A DNA stretch of 8,286 nt from CAMTWZ01 sp964412365 (GCA_964412365.1 CAYPOI010000096.1:1-8286); one strand, 5' to 3'. Positions 1 through 5,914 are shown, numbered from the stretch's first letter. Numbers and translations are program-made. The notes: generated from the letters alone by a model not told the origin.

Positions 1-744
1 CACGACGCCCAATTGATCGAGAAAGTCAAAACCTATCTGAACGACCACGACACCACGGGCTTGGACATCCGCATCTTGGCCCCTGTCGATGCCACGAACT
101 TGTCGCTGGAACGTGCCAAGAACGGACTCGATACCATTTCCGTGACCGGAAACGTGCTTCGTGACTACCTCACCGACTTGTTTCCGATCCTTGAGCTGGG
201 CACATCCGCCAAAATGTTGTCGGTGGTTCCGTTGATGAACGGCGGGGGCTTGTTCGAAACCGGAGCCGGTGGTTCCGCGCCGAAACACATCCAACAATTT
301 CAGGAAGAAGGCTATCTGAGATGGGATTCGTTGGGCGAATTCCTTGCCTTGGCGGTGAGTTTGGAGCATCTGGGTCAGACCTTCGACAATCCACGTGCAT
401 TGGTTCTTGCCGAAACCTTGGATGCCGCGACGGGCACGTTCTTGGACAACGACAAATCTCCTGCACGTCGTGTCGGTCAGATCGACAACCGTGGCTCACA
501 TGCGTACCTGGCCTTTTATTGGGCTCAGGAGCTTGCCAAGCAGGACAAAGACGCCGATCTGAAACGCCATTTCACGCCATTGGCGAAAGCCTTTGAAGAG
601 AAGATGTCCGTTATCGATGCCGAGTTGATCGCCTCGCAAGGGAAGCCACAAGACATCGGCGGGTACTTCCATCCCGATGCGGTGAAAACCGAGAAGGCGA
701 TGCGTCCGAGTGCCACGCTCAATGCGTTGCTGAACTTGGTGTGA
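1..744 (+). CDS. icd: Monomeric NADP-dependent isocitrate dehydrogenase, C-terminal third (5' end outside window)
   Basis: The frame is open from the first base and gives the last 247 residues. The family, monomeric NADP-IDH of about 740 residues, oxidatively decarboxylates isocitrate to 2-oxoglutarate in the cytoplasmic TCA cycle and makes NADPH. The match is recognised from the run GGGLFETGAGGSAPKH (window residues 81-96) followed by a WDSLGEFLALAVSLEHL stretch, both characteristic of this family and absent from the dimeric Icd type. The TTG at base 13 is internal and not a start. The C-terminus looks complete. It converges on the DUF368 gene with only 15 bp between the two stop codons and no visible hairpin. 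Base composition resembles its neighbours. The assignment is firm; only the N-terminal two thirds cannot be seen. Confidence 0.95.
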   Translation, partial: HDAQLIEKVKTYLNDHDTTGLDIRILAPVDATNLSLERAKNGLDTISVTGNVLRDYLTDLFPILELGTSAKMLSVVPLMNGGGLFETGAGGSAPKHIQQFQEEGYLRWDSLGEFLALAVSLEHLGQTFDNPRALVLAETLDAATGTFLDNDKSPARRVGQIDNRGSHAYLAFYWAQELAKQDKDADLKRHFTPLAKAFEEKMSVIDAELIASQGKPQDIGGYFHPDAVKTEKAMRPSATLNALLNLV

Positions 745-759
745 CCCGAAACGGCTGAC

Positions 760-1686
760 TTACGACTTCCGCACCGACGCCAATCGTTCTAGCGCGAGCA
801 CCAAGGCCAAGCCGACGATCATCATTCCGATACCCCATCCGAACTCGGGGCTGCTGAGAACCGGCAGCACCGGTTCGCTGTGGATGAGTTTGTCTTCACC
901 GCGCACGGTCACATAGGTGCGTTCCTGCCATGGCCAGATCACCCAAAGTGACCCGATCATGAAACCGATGAGCACGGCCATGGTCGGTTTTCCATAGAGA
1001 TGGAGCAGCCAACTCAGGAATCGGGTGAACAAGGCGATGCCGGTTAGAATGCCGAGTCCGAACGGGACAAGCACCATAAACGCGGATAGGGTGTCGGGTC
1101 CGCCAAGCAGCGAAAACTGGCCCAGGATGTAGTCGTACTTCCGCAGAATGAGCAGGATGAAGGATCCGGAGATGCCCGGAAGCACCATCGCGCAAATGGC
1201 GATCGATCCGGCGAAAAAGATGAACAGCGGATGCTCGGGTGTTTCGGTCGGGACGAGATTCACCACCCAGAACCCGATCATCGTGCCTGCCAGCATGAAC
1301 AGCGCCAAGCGAACATCGAACCCGCCCATGTCTTTCCAGACGACGAATACCGAGCCGAGGATGAGTCCAAAAAACAAACCATACACCTGAACCGGATGAG
1401 AGTGGATGAGTTCGGGAAGGGGGATGACGCGAGTGAAAAAGATGACCGCAGAGAGGATGCCTCCCAACAGAACCACCAGAAACCGCCAATGGATGCGCTC
1501 GAATGCGGCTTTCCATTTGAATGTGAGCAGAAGCTTGATCGCTTGGGCATCCACGCTTTTGATCGCATCCAGCAATTGCGTGTAAATACCGGTGATGAGG
1601 GCCATCGTGCCGCCGCTCACGCCCGGAACCACATCGGCCGAGCCCATCGCGAAGCCTTTCAGATATAATAGGAATTGACTTTTCAT
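760..1686 (-). CDS. popT: DUF368 membrane protein, PopT-type undecaprenyl-phosphate translocase
   Basis: This 308-residue polytopic membrane protein carries the two signature loops of DUF368: GSADVVPGVSGGT at residues 15-27 and a second PGISGS at 170-175 followed by the ILRKYDYIL stretch, reflecting the internal duplication of the family. At least seven hydrophobic segments are visible. Members of the family (PopT) return undecaprenyl phosphate from the outer to the inner face of the cytoplasmic membrane, so that the carrier can be reused for peptidoglycan, O-antigen and glycan synthesis. The start at 1686 places the first signature 15 residues in, as is usual, and no Shine-Dalgarno is seen ahead of it. 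It is transcribed away from galE. Its leader holds TTCAA-type heptads and the word CTTCAACATTATC, also found ahead of the exosortase gene. The family call is firm; the substrate is taken from characterised relatives. Confidence 0.9.
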   Translation of the reverse strand: MKSQFLLYLKGFAMGSADVVPGVSGGTMALITGIYTQLLDAIKSVDAQAIKLLLTFKWKAAFERIHWRFLVVLLGGILSAVIFFTRVIPLPELIHSHPVQVYGLFFGLILGSVFVVWKDMGGFDVRLALFMLAGTMIGFWVVNLVPTETPEHPLFIFFAGSIAICAMVLPGISGSFILLILRKYDYILGQFSLLGGPDTLSAFMVLVPFGLGILTGIALFTRFLSWLLHLYGKPTMAVLIGFMIGSLWVIWPWQERTYVTVRGEDKLIHSEPVLPVLSSPEFGWGIGMMIVGLALVLALERLASVRKS

Positions 1687-1714
1687 CCGCTAAAGGTATC
1701 CCAAATCGGATAAT

Positions 1715-1735
1715 GTTGAAGGTTGAATGTTGAAT
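1715..1735 (+). repeat. TTGAA-type heptad block, three units
   Basis: Three 7-bp units of the form GTTGAAN (GTTGAAG, GTTGAAT, GTTGAAT) lie about 30 bp ahead of the popT start. In the sense of that transcript they read as TTCAAC words in the 5' leader. The same words recur at 2791, 2878, 5136, 5842 and 5950. Confidence 0.85.
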
Positions 1736-1740
1736 AGGTC

Positions 1741-1768
1741 CTTCGCTTCGCACATCGCGCTTCGCTAT
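1741..1768 (+). repeat. CTTCGC/CATCGCG heptad block
   Basis: CTTCGCA, CATCGCG and CTTCGCT follow one another at 7-bp steps (1746-1766), with a further CTTCG just before. These are the complement of the CGAAG/CGATG/CGAGG words found at 4329-4363 and 5178-5205, so the same word family occurs here in the opposite orientation. Confidence 0.75.
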
Positions 1769-1773
1769 CTTAA

Positions 1774-1808
1774 AACCGATAACTGAAAACTGACAACAGA
1801 AAACGATA
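1774..1808 (+). repeat. AAC-type heptads forming the galE leader
   Basis: Five consecutive heptads all begin with AAC: AACCGAT, AACTGAA, AACTGAC, AACAGAA and AACGATA. The last base of the fifth unit directly precedes the galE ATG at 1809. The leader therefore has no Shine-Dalgarno and consists of A-rich repeat. An A-rich unstructured leader is compatible with translation starts in Bacteroidota, but whether the repeat serves that purpose is unknown. Confidence 0.8.
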
Positions 1809-2789
1809 ATGAACATATTGGTCATCGGCGGAGCCGGGTACATCGGCTCGCACACGGTTTATGAATTCATCGAGAACGGACACGATGTCACCATTTTCGA
1901 CAACCTCCTCACCGGCGTGGAGGAGAACATCCACCCGAAAGCCACCTTCATCAAAGGCGATATACTCAATCAAGATGATTTGAAGGCCGTCTTCTCGTCC
2001 CACGTCCCACGTTCCACGTCATTCGACGCCGTCGTGCACTTTGCCGCATTCAAAAACGCGGGCGAGAGCATGGATAAGCCCGAGAAATACAGCGTCACGA
2101 ACCTAGTCGGCACCATCAACATCCTGAATGCGATGTGTGAGGCGGGGGTGAAGAACATCGTGTTTTCCTCATCCAGCGCCACCTATGGCGAACCTCAGTA
2201 TCTGCCGATGGATGAAGCGCACCCGCAAAATCCGATGAGCTATTATGGGTTCACAAAACTGGAAGTGGAGCGATATCTGGATTGGTATTCGCAATTGAAG
2301 GGCATCCGGTTCGCGGCGTTGCGGTATTTCAATGCGGCGGGGTATGATGTGAAAGGTCGCGTGCGCGGACTCGAGAAAAATCCCGCCAACTTGTTGCCAA
2401 TCGTTCTGGAAGTGGCCAATGGGACCCGTAAATCGATGGTTGTGAACGGAAATGATTATCCGACGCATGATGGAACCTGCGTGCGCGATTACATCCACGT
2501 GAATGACTTGGCCACGGCGCATGTGGCGGCGGTGGAGTACATCATCCGAACCGGCGAAAACCTGAAATGCAATCTGGCCACGGGCGTCGGATACTCGATT
2601 TTGGATGTGATCAACATGACGAAAGAGATTTCCGAAAAAGACGTGCCGTTCACGTTCGTTGGACGCCGAGACGGAGATCCATCGACCGTGTATGCGAACT
2701 CCATCGTGGCAGAAGAAAAACTGGGGTGGAAAGCGATGCACTCCGACCTAAGAACGCTGCTCACGAGCATGTGGGCAGTCTACAAATAA
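1809..2789 (+). CDS. galE: UDP-glucose 4-epimerase
   Basis: This 326-residue short-chain dehydrogenase/reductase of the extended GalE type interconverts UDP-glucose and UDP-galactose in the cytoplasm, feeding surface polysaccharide and glycoprotein synthesis. The NAD-binding GGAGYIGSH lies at residues 7-15, FDNLLTG at 30-36, HFAAFK at 77-82, the catalytic serine region SSSAT at 121-125 and the YGFTK pair (Y146, K150) just after. RYFNAAGYD (172-180), THDGTCVRDYIHV (219-231) and the C-terminal GRRDGDP (285-291) complete the family pattern. Length is near the usual 325-340. The start at 1809 puts the Rossmann strand at the N-terminus. Odd: residues 64-70, at the end of the second Rossmann unit, are encoded by three 7-bp repeats (1998-2018), an apparent in-frame insertion. 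A GT-C gene follows almost at once. Confidence 0.95.
   Translation: MNILVIGGAGYIGSHTVYEFIENGHDVTIFDNLLTGVEENIHPKATFIKGDILNQDDLKAVFSSHVPRSTSFDAVVHFAAFKNAGESMDKPEKYSVTNLVGTINILNAMCEAGVKNIVFSSSSATYGEPQYLPMDEAHPQNPMSYYGFTKLEVERYLDWYSQLKGIRFAALRYFNAAGYDVKGRVRGLEKNPANLLPIVLEVANGTRKSMVVNGNDYPTHDGTCVRDYIHVNDLATAHVAAVEYIIRTGENLKCNLATGVGYSILDVINMTKEISEKDVPFTFVGRRDGDPSTVYANSIVAEEKLGWKAMHSDLRTLLTSMWAVYK
1998..2020 (+). repeat. In-frame TCCCACG heptad triplet inside galE
   Basis: TCCCACG, TCCCACG and TTCCACG follow each other and add exactly 21 bp, or seven codons, to galE (residues 64-70, with H65, P67 and R68 among them). In the GalE family this position, between the VF helix end and the DAVVHFAAF strand, normally holds a short loop, so the repeat seems to have lengthened it without breaking the frame. 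The family comparison is from memory, not from an alignment. Confidence 0.75.
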
Positions 2790-2790
2790 G

Positions 2791-2908
2791 GTTGAATGTT
2801 GAATGTTGAAGTTTGAATGGAAGAGCAGAAAAGTCGAATCACCTGAGCCATCACTCAGGACGGCAAAACTCTCTTATTTCAACATTCAACATTCAACATT
2901 CAACATTC
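2791..2908 (+). repeat. Inverted heptad pair between galE and the GT-C gene
   Basis: Right after the galE stop come four TTGAA heptads (2791-2818). At 2878-2908 lie four TTCAACA heptads plus a partial unit. The first three heptads are perfectly complementary to the second block over 20 bp, in more than one register. The 67-bp interval contains a smaller hairpin, CCTGAG at 2842-2847 and CTCAGG at 2854-2859 with a 6-nt loop. A transcript running from galE into the next gene could fold this as one long stem that would sequester the downstream start. Whether it acts as attenuator, stabiliser or is neutral cannot be told from sequence. Confidence 0.8.
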
Positions 2909-4158
2909 TTTTCGTCGCGTTCTTGGTCTCCAGGCTCGCCATCGGCATCTGGGCCCTGCAGAACCCCGAAGAACGGATGTTCAACGGCGATTCGGGGCTG
3001 TATGAGCAATACGCGCTGTCGATGTTGGAGACAGGCGAGTACTTGGCTCCGGGGTACGGAAGCGCCGACACGGACCCTTGGGCCGATATGATTCGTCCGC
3101 CCGGTTACCCGCTCATCATCGCCGCGGTGTATGGCGTGCTCGGAACCGGGTTCTGGGGAAAGGTGGGGCTCCTGCTTCTGAATCTGGGCGGCGCGGTGGC
3201 GCTTTGGGTCGGGGTGATGCGGATTGCGCGTCGGGGCGCGCCCATCATCCTCCTCTTCGATCTCGGGCTGCTCCTCTTTTCGAAGGAGATGTTGACGGAG
3301 ATGATCTTCTCGCCGATGATCGTGTGGATGGTGGTGTGGATTGTCGGGGCGGGCGCATTGGCGGGGCGCATCACTGATGCGCCCGTTTCCATGCGCCCCG
3401 CCACGATCCTCGGCTTGGCCACCCTCCTCAAACCCATCACGTTCTACCTTCCCTGGGTGATGATCCCGGTGCTCCGCTACCTGGGGTGGGACTGGAAACG
3501 CATCGCCGGCTTCACCCTCATCGCCGCCGCCATCCCCTTTTTGTGGCAAGCACGGAATTATGCGACGCATGGAACCTTCGCGTACACGAGCATCGCGGCG
3601 GAAAATCTGATGACGGGTCATGCCACATTTGTGCTCTCCGCCGTGGAAGGATATTCGCACAGCCAATCAATCGACACCGTTCGGGCCCGGTACCTGCGCA
3701 TCGCCGATCCGTCCGACGGATTCACACAGATTTCCGAGAAGAAAACACAGATCGCGAAAGAGATCCTCTATCAACATTCGATCGTGTATGGCATTCAGAT
3801 CGCCAAAGGGATGGTGTTCACACTGCTCGACCCGGGTCGGGAAGTCTGGGAACGCACCTTCGGGAAGCTCGATGAATCGGGACCCGGCATCACCGAAACC
3901 ATCGCCCGCGACGGGGTTTGGAAAGCGGGATGGCGGATCGCGTCTGACTATCCTTTCCTGATTCTGTATGTCGTCTTTCTAATCGTCGTGTATGCGTATT
4001 CCGTTAAAGGCTTCATCCGCCTGTGGCACGAAGACCGGAAGCTGTTCGTGGTGCTCGTGGTGCTGATTACGTACTTCCTCGTGCTCGGCGGACCGATCGG
4101 GTATGCGAGGTTCAGACTCTATATTTTGCCGTTGATGGTGGCAAGTGCGAGGTATTAA
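2803..4158 (+). CDS. GT39/ArnT-like polytopic membrane glycosyltransferase (GT-C fold)
   Basis: 451 residues with many hydrophobic segments. The order is that of bacterial GT39-like enzymes: a first membrane segment (about 36-52), a periplasmic loop with an acidic residue (NGDSGLYEQYA, D63), the RPPGYPL motif at 98-104 ahead of the second segment, and near the C-terminus ARFRLYILPLM (435-445), the arginine-rich loop seen before the last segment in relatives. Such enzymes take a sugar from a polyprenyl-phosphate donor and attach it on the periplasmic side to lipid, glycan or protein; the acceptor is not known here. The start is uncertain: the only ATG ahead of the first segment is 2803, inside a repeat, and residues 26-35 are encoded by TTCAACA heptads; TTG at 2923 is an alternative. 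The C-terminus stops unusually soon after the ILPLM motif. A palindromic insertion encodes residues around 187-199. Confidence 0.8.
   Translation: MLKFEWKSRKVESPEPSLRTAKLSYFNIQHSTFNILFVAFLVSRLAIGIWALQNPEERMFNGDSGLYEQYALSMLETGEYLAPGYGSADTDPWADMIRPPGYPLIIAAVYGVLGTGFWGKVGLLLLNLGGAVALWVGVMRIARRGAPIILLFDLGLLLFSKEMLTEMIFSPMIVWMVVWIVGAGALAGRITDAPVSMRPATILGLATLLKPITFYLPWVMIPVLRYLGWDWKRIAGFTLIAAAIPFLWQARNYATHGTFAYTSIAAENLMTGHATFVLSAVEGYSHSQSIDTVRARYLRIADPSDGFTQISEKKTQIAKEILYQHSIVYGIQIAKGMVFTLLDPGREVWERTFGKLDESGPGITETIARDGVWKAGWRIASDYPFLILYVVFLIVVYAYSVKGFIRLWHEDRKLFVVLVVLITYFLVLGGPIGYARFRLYILPLMVASARY
3360..3402 (+). repeat. Nested palindromes inside the first GT-C gene
   Basis: GGGCGCATC (3364-3372) and GATGCGCCC (3376-3384) form a perfect 9-3-9 palindrome of 21 bp, exactly seven codons in frame (residues 188-194). 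The 12-nt GGCGGGGCGCAT at 3360-3371 is also perfectly complementary to 3391-3402, giving an alternative larger stem. The encoded stretch is a polar loop between two hydrophobic segments. It resembles the 21-bp palindromes in the second GT-C gene in size and in its GCGCAT core. Confidence 0.75.
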
Positions 4159-4297
4159 GGTATGCTGTCCGCAAGTCCCTTTTTATCCCTCTCCACCCCT
4201 TTTATATTGTATCATTCATCGTTTTATATGAAGTGATAACGAAATTCTGCACAGATTTCACAGATTTTTTTCACAGTGATTTCGTTTTAAATAAGAA

Positions 4298-4318
4298 GTG
4301 TATGGTGTAGGGTGTATG
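4298..4318 (+). repeat. GTGTATG heptad triplet
   Basis: GTGTATG, GTGTAGG and GTGTATG are contiguous. This is a further word with the same 7-bp period as the other spacer repeats, unrelated to them in sequence. Confidence 0.75.
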
Positions 4319-4328
4319 GAAAGATGAA

Positions 4329-4363
4329 CGAAGCGCGATGTTCGATGTGCGAGGTGCGAGGTG
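4329..4363 (+). repeat. CGAGGTG/CGATGTG heptad block
   Basis: Five contiguous heptads: CGAAGCG, CGATGTT, CGATGTG and two CGAGGTG. The same words appear in the module after pcm (5178-5205) and, reversed, at 5922-5935 and 1746-1766. Confidence 0.85.
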
Positions 4364-4390
4364 AAGAGTCCTGAATTCTTATCTTGGACC

Positions 4391-4454
4391 CTTCATCTCT
4401 TCATCTCTTCATCTCTTCATCTCTTCATCTCTTCATCTCTTCATCATTTCATCC
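4391..4454 (+). repeat. CTTCATCT octamer array ahead of pcm
   Basis: Six perfect CTTCATCT copies (4391-4438) are followed by the variants CTTCATCA and TTTCATCC. The period is 8 bp, unlike the 7-bp blocks elsewhere. The array ends 44 bp before the pcm ATG, separated from it by TTACCCA words. As a perfect short tandem repeat close to a start it is a candidate for copy-number change by slippage. Confidence 0.9.
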
Positions 4455-4498
4455 ACTCTCACCCGTTACCCACTTACCCATTACCCTTCCCTAGAACA

Positions 4499-5134
4499 AT
4501 GAAATTCACCGCCCCCCGATCCCGCCTCGTAAACGAGCTCAAAGACAAAGGCATCCGCGATGAGCGGGTCTTGAAGGCTATCGGGACGGTCGCGCGCGAG
4601 ACCTTCATCGATTCAGCCTTGGCGCATCGGGCGTATGAAGACACGGCCCTGCCGATCGGGATGAAGCAGACCATTTCGCAGCCTTATACGGTGGCACGGC
4701 AGACCGAGCTGCTCGATCTGCATCCGGGTGAGACGGTGCTGGAAATCGGGACCGGATCGGGGTATCAATGCGCGATACTTTGTGAAATGGGTCACAAGGT
4801 GTTCAGCGTGGAACGACACGAGCCGCTCTACCTCAAAGCGCGGGAATTGCTGCGTGGCATGGGATATCGACCGGAATTGAAGTGCGGCGATGGCACGGTT
4901 GGATGGAGCGCGTACGCTCCATATGACGGGATCGTGGTCACGGCTGGAGCCCCCGTTGTGCCCGATGCCTTGTTAGGGCAGCTCAAAATCGGAGGGAGAC
5001 TCGTGATCCCCGTTGGCGACACCGACGCGCAACACATGCTTCGCCTGTGGAGGGTGTCTGAGACCGACTACGAAGAGGAGCGCTACGACGGGTTCAAGTT
5101 TGTGCCGTTGATCGGTGAAAAAGGTTGGAAATAA
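4499..5134 (+). CDS. pcm: Protein-L-isoaspartate O-methyltransferase
   Basis: This 211-residue cytoplasmic enzyme transfers methyl from S-adenosylmethionine to L-isoaspartyl residues of aged proteins, starting their repair. Family marks: the substrate-side GMKQTISQP (54-62), SAM motif LEIGTGSGYQ (81-90), the acidic SVERHEPL (103-110), CGDGT (129-133), the YDGIVVTAGAP strand (142-152), GGRLVIPVG (165-173) and the ending FVPLIGEKGW. Length matches the usual 205-215. The ATG at 4499 is chosen because it begins the conserved N-terminal helix. The frame stays open upstream to 4361, but that extension would be made from the CTTCATCT array and has no family counterpart. No Shine-Dalgarno is present. 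It has no obvious link to the glycosylation genes. A long heptad module begins directly after its stop. Confidence 0.96.
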   Translation: MKFTAPRSRLVNELKDKGIRDERVLKAIGTVARETFIDSALAHRAYEDTALPIGMKQTISQPYTVARQTELLDLHPGETVLEIGTGSGYQCAILCEMGHKVFSVERHEPLYLKARELLRGMGYRPELKCGDGTVGWSAYAPYDGIVVTAGAPVVPDALLGQLKIGGRLVIPVGDTDAQHMLRLWRVSETDYEEERYDGFKFVPLIGEKGWK

Positions 5135-5135
5135 A

Positions 5136-5212
5136 ATGTTGAATTTTGAAGGTTGAGTGTTGAATGAAGATGTATTGCGCGAGGTGCGATGTGCGAGGTG
5201 CGGCGCAAGATG
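5136..5212 (+). repeat. Composite heptad module following pcm (11 units)
   Basis: From two bases after the pcm stop, eleven heptads run in unbroken 7-bp register: four TTGA-type units beginning with ATGTTGA, then ATGAAGA and TGTATTG, then CG-rich units (CGCGAGG, TGCGATG, TGCGAGG, TGCGGCG) and CAAGATG, followed by GGCTTGACA. The reverse complement of 5915-5970, directly after the stop of the second GT-C gene, has the same order of words with four whole heptads missing, so the two are copies of one module. Confidence 0.85.
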
Positions 5213-5215
5213 GGC

Positions 5216-5236
5216 TTGACATACATTTGTAGTCAA
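5216..5236. promoter_or_regulatory. Palindrome resembling a BlaI/MecI-type operator
   Basis: TTGAC and GTCAA flank TACA-TT-TGTA, giving a near-perfect palindrome with one unpaired A after the left TTGAC. TACA-N2-TGTA with GTC-type flanks is the core recognised by repressors of the BlaI/MecI family. It also contains TACATTTG, which fits the Bacteroidota -7 element, but no -33 element lies at the right distance. It lies between two convergent genes with no start nearby, so it could instead be an imperfect terminator stem (a short T run follows) or a relic. Confidence 0.35.
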
Positions 5237-5244
5237 CACAACTT

Positions 5245-5342
5245 TTCCCGATCACAGATTCCCGATTTCCGATTTCTGCTCACTGATTCCCGATCACCGG
5301 TTCCTGATTCCTGCTCACCGATTCCCGATTCCCGATTCCCGC
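5245..5342 (-). repeat. GGGAATC-type heptad array (14 units) running into the exosortase gene
   Basis: Fourteen heptads stand in perfect 7-bp register over 98 bp. On the plus strand the main word is TTCCCGA (six exact copies), with variants such as TTTCCGA, TTCCTGA, TCACCGA and TTCTGC-type units. On the minus strand it is purine-rich, reading GGGAATC. The distal nine units form the last codons and stop of the exosortase frame; the other five lie beyond the stop. Confidence 0.9.
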
Positions 5343-5828
5343 CTTATCCCCCAAATGACTCCACCACACCCACATCGCGAAGATGACGATGTAGAAAATG
5401 GCCGTCGTCGAGTAATCATGCGTGAAGGTGAAGATCTTCGGCGCGTGTTGCTGGGTGATCACCAGCACAACCACCCTCACGATGTTGACCAGGTAAATCA
5501 GAAAGAGTCCTAGCGGGATGAACCACGCGCGGTCTTTCCAGGTGCCTTTGTACGCCACCACGAAGCCGACGAACAAGCCCAAGGCCTCGATCCCGTTGCA
5601 TCCGTCCACCATTTCGATGCCGTTCGCACCCGGAATGGTGATCACCCGCGCATAGGTCATGATCTCGAATCCCATCAGCTCCAAAATGCCCTTCGACATG
5701 GAAATGATGTGTAAGGAAAGTGCGTAATCCACACGACCGTCGGGTAGGATCCACAAATCATACAATAGATACCAGGCGATGAAAATCCCGAGCGACGTGA
5801 CGATGAAGCGGGTGAGGTCTTTGTTCAT
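5280..5828 (-). CDS. Exosortase/archaeosortase-family membrane transpeptidase
   Basis: A small integral membrane protein of 182 residues, in the range of single-domain exosortases. Hydrophobic segments lie at about 8-28, 79-97, 101-125 and 142-157. The three expected catalytic residues are present in order: C77 in VDGCNGIEAL, R118 in NIVRVVVL and H137 in TFTHDYSTT. Exosortases cut C-terminal sorting tails of exported proteins and pass them to a surface anchor or secretion route. Several subfamilies occur in Bacteroidota; I cannot name this one with certainty. It follows the second GT-C gene after a 142-bp repeat spacer, and such genes often sit beside glycosyltransferases. Odd: the natural protein seems to end near WWSHLGDK (155-162); residues 163-182 and the stop are encoded by GGGAATC heptads. 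The ATG at 5828 precedes the first segment and lacks a Shine-Dalgarno. Confidence 0.88.
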   Translation of the reverse strand: MNKDLTRFIVTSLGIFIAWYLLYDLWILPDGRVDYALSLHIISMSKGILELMGFEIMTYARVITIPGANGIEMVDGCNGIEALGLFVGFVVAYKGTWKDRAWFIPLGLFLIYLVNIVRVVVLVITQQHAPKIFTFTHDYSTTAIFYIVIFAMWVWWSHLGDKAGIGNRESVSRNQEPVIGNQ

Positions 5829-5841
5829 GGCCTAAGATAAT

Positions 5842-5890
5842 GTTGAAGGTTGAATTTTGAAGGTTGAAATCGGGAAGCGGGAAGCGGTGC
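5842..5890 (+). repeat. TTGAA and GCGGGAA heptads ahead of the exosortase gene
   Basis: Four TTGAA-type heptads (5842-5869) are followed in register by TCGGGAA, GCGGGAA and GCGGTGC. In the sense of the exosortase transcript this reads as CTTCCCG words, then TTCAAC words, then the start codon. The junction CTTCAACATTATC is shared with the popT leader. Confidence 0.85.
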
Positions 5891-5914
5891 GAAGTATAGA
5901 ACTTTGTCAAGGCC

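Larger units (their letters stand above)
4159..4498 (+). other. 340-bp spacer between GT-C gene and pcm
   Basis: No convincing gene lies here. From left to right it holds an AT-rich stretch (about 4175-4300), two copies of CACAGATTT (4250-4267) and a further CACAG, a short inverted pair AACGAAAT (4238-4245) and ATTTCGTT (4279-4286) followed by a short T run, then three GTGTATG-type heptads, five CGAGGTG-type heptads, the CTTCATCT octamer array and TTACCCA words running up to the pcm start. The inverted pair might end transcription of the upstream gene, but the 33-nt loop makes this weak. Promoter elements are not recognisable. Confidence 0.6.

Noticed and set aside
745..759. Terminator between the convergent icd and popT genes
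   Set aside because: Only 15 bp separate the stops, and I see no hairpin with a T run.
896..1855. Long minus-strand open frame of 319 codons over popT
   Set aside because: It is out of frame with the clear DUF368 protein, rich in Arg and His, and crosses into galE; it is a shadow.
2893..3666. 257-codon minus-strand open frame opposite the first GT-C gene
   Set aside because: It has low-complexity, charged composition typical of the antisense of a hydrophobic protein and no recognisable domain.
4361..4498. N-terminal extension of pcm by 46 residues, hydrophobic and signal-like
   Set aside because: It is encoded by the CTTCATCT array and TTACCCA words, and the enzyme is cytoplasmic with a family-typical start at 4499.
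5245..5342. CRISPR-like array
   Set aside because: The units are 7 bp, contiguous and degenerate, with no spacers and no cas genes.
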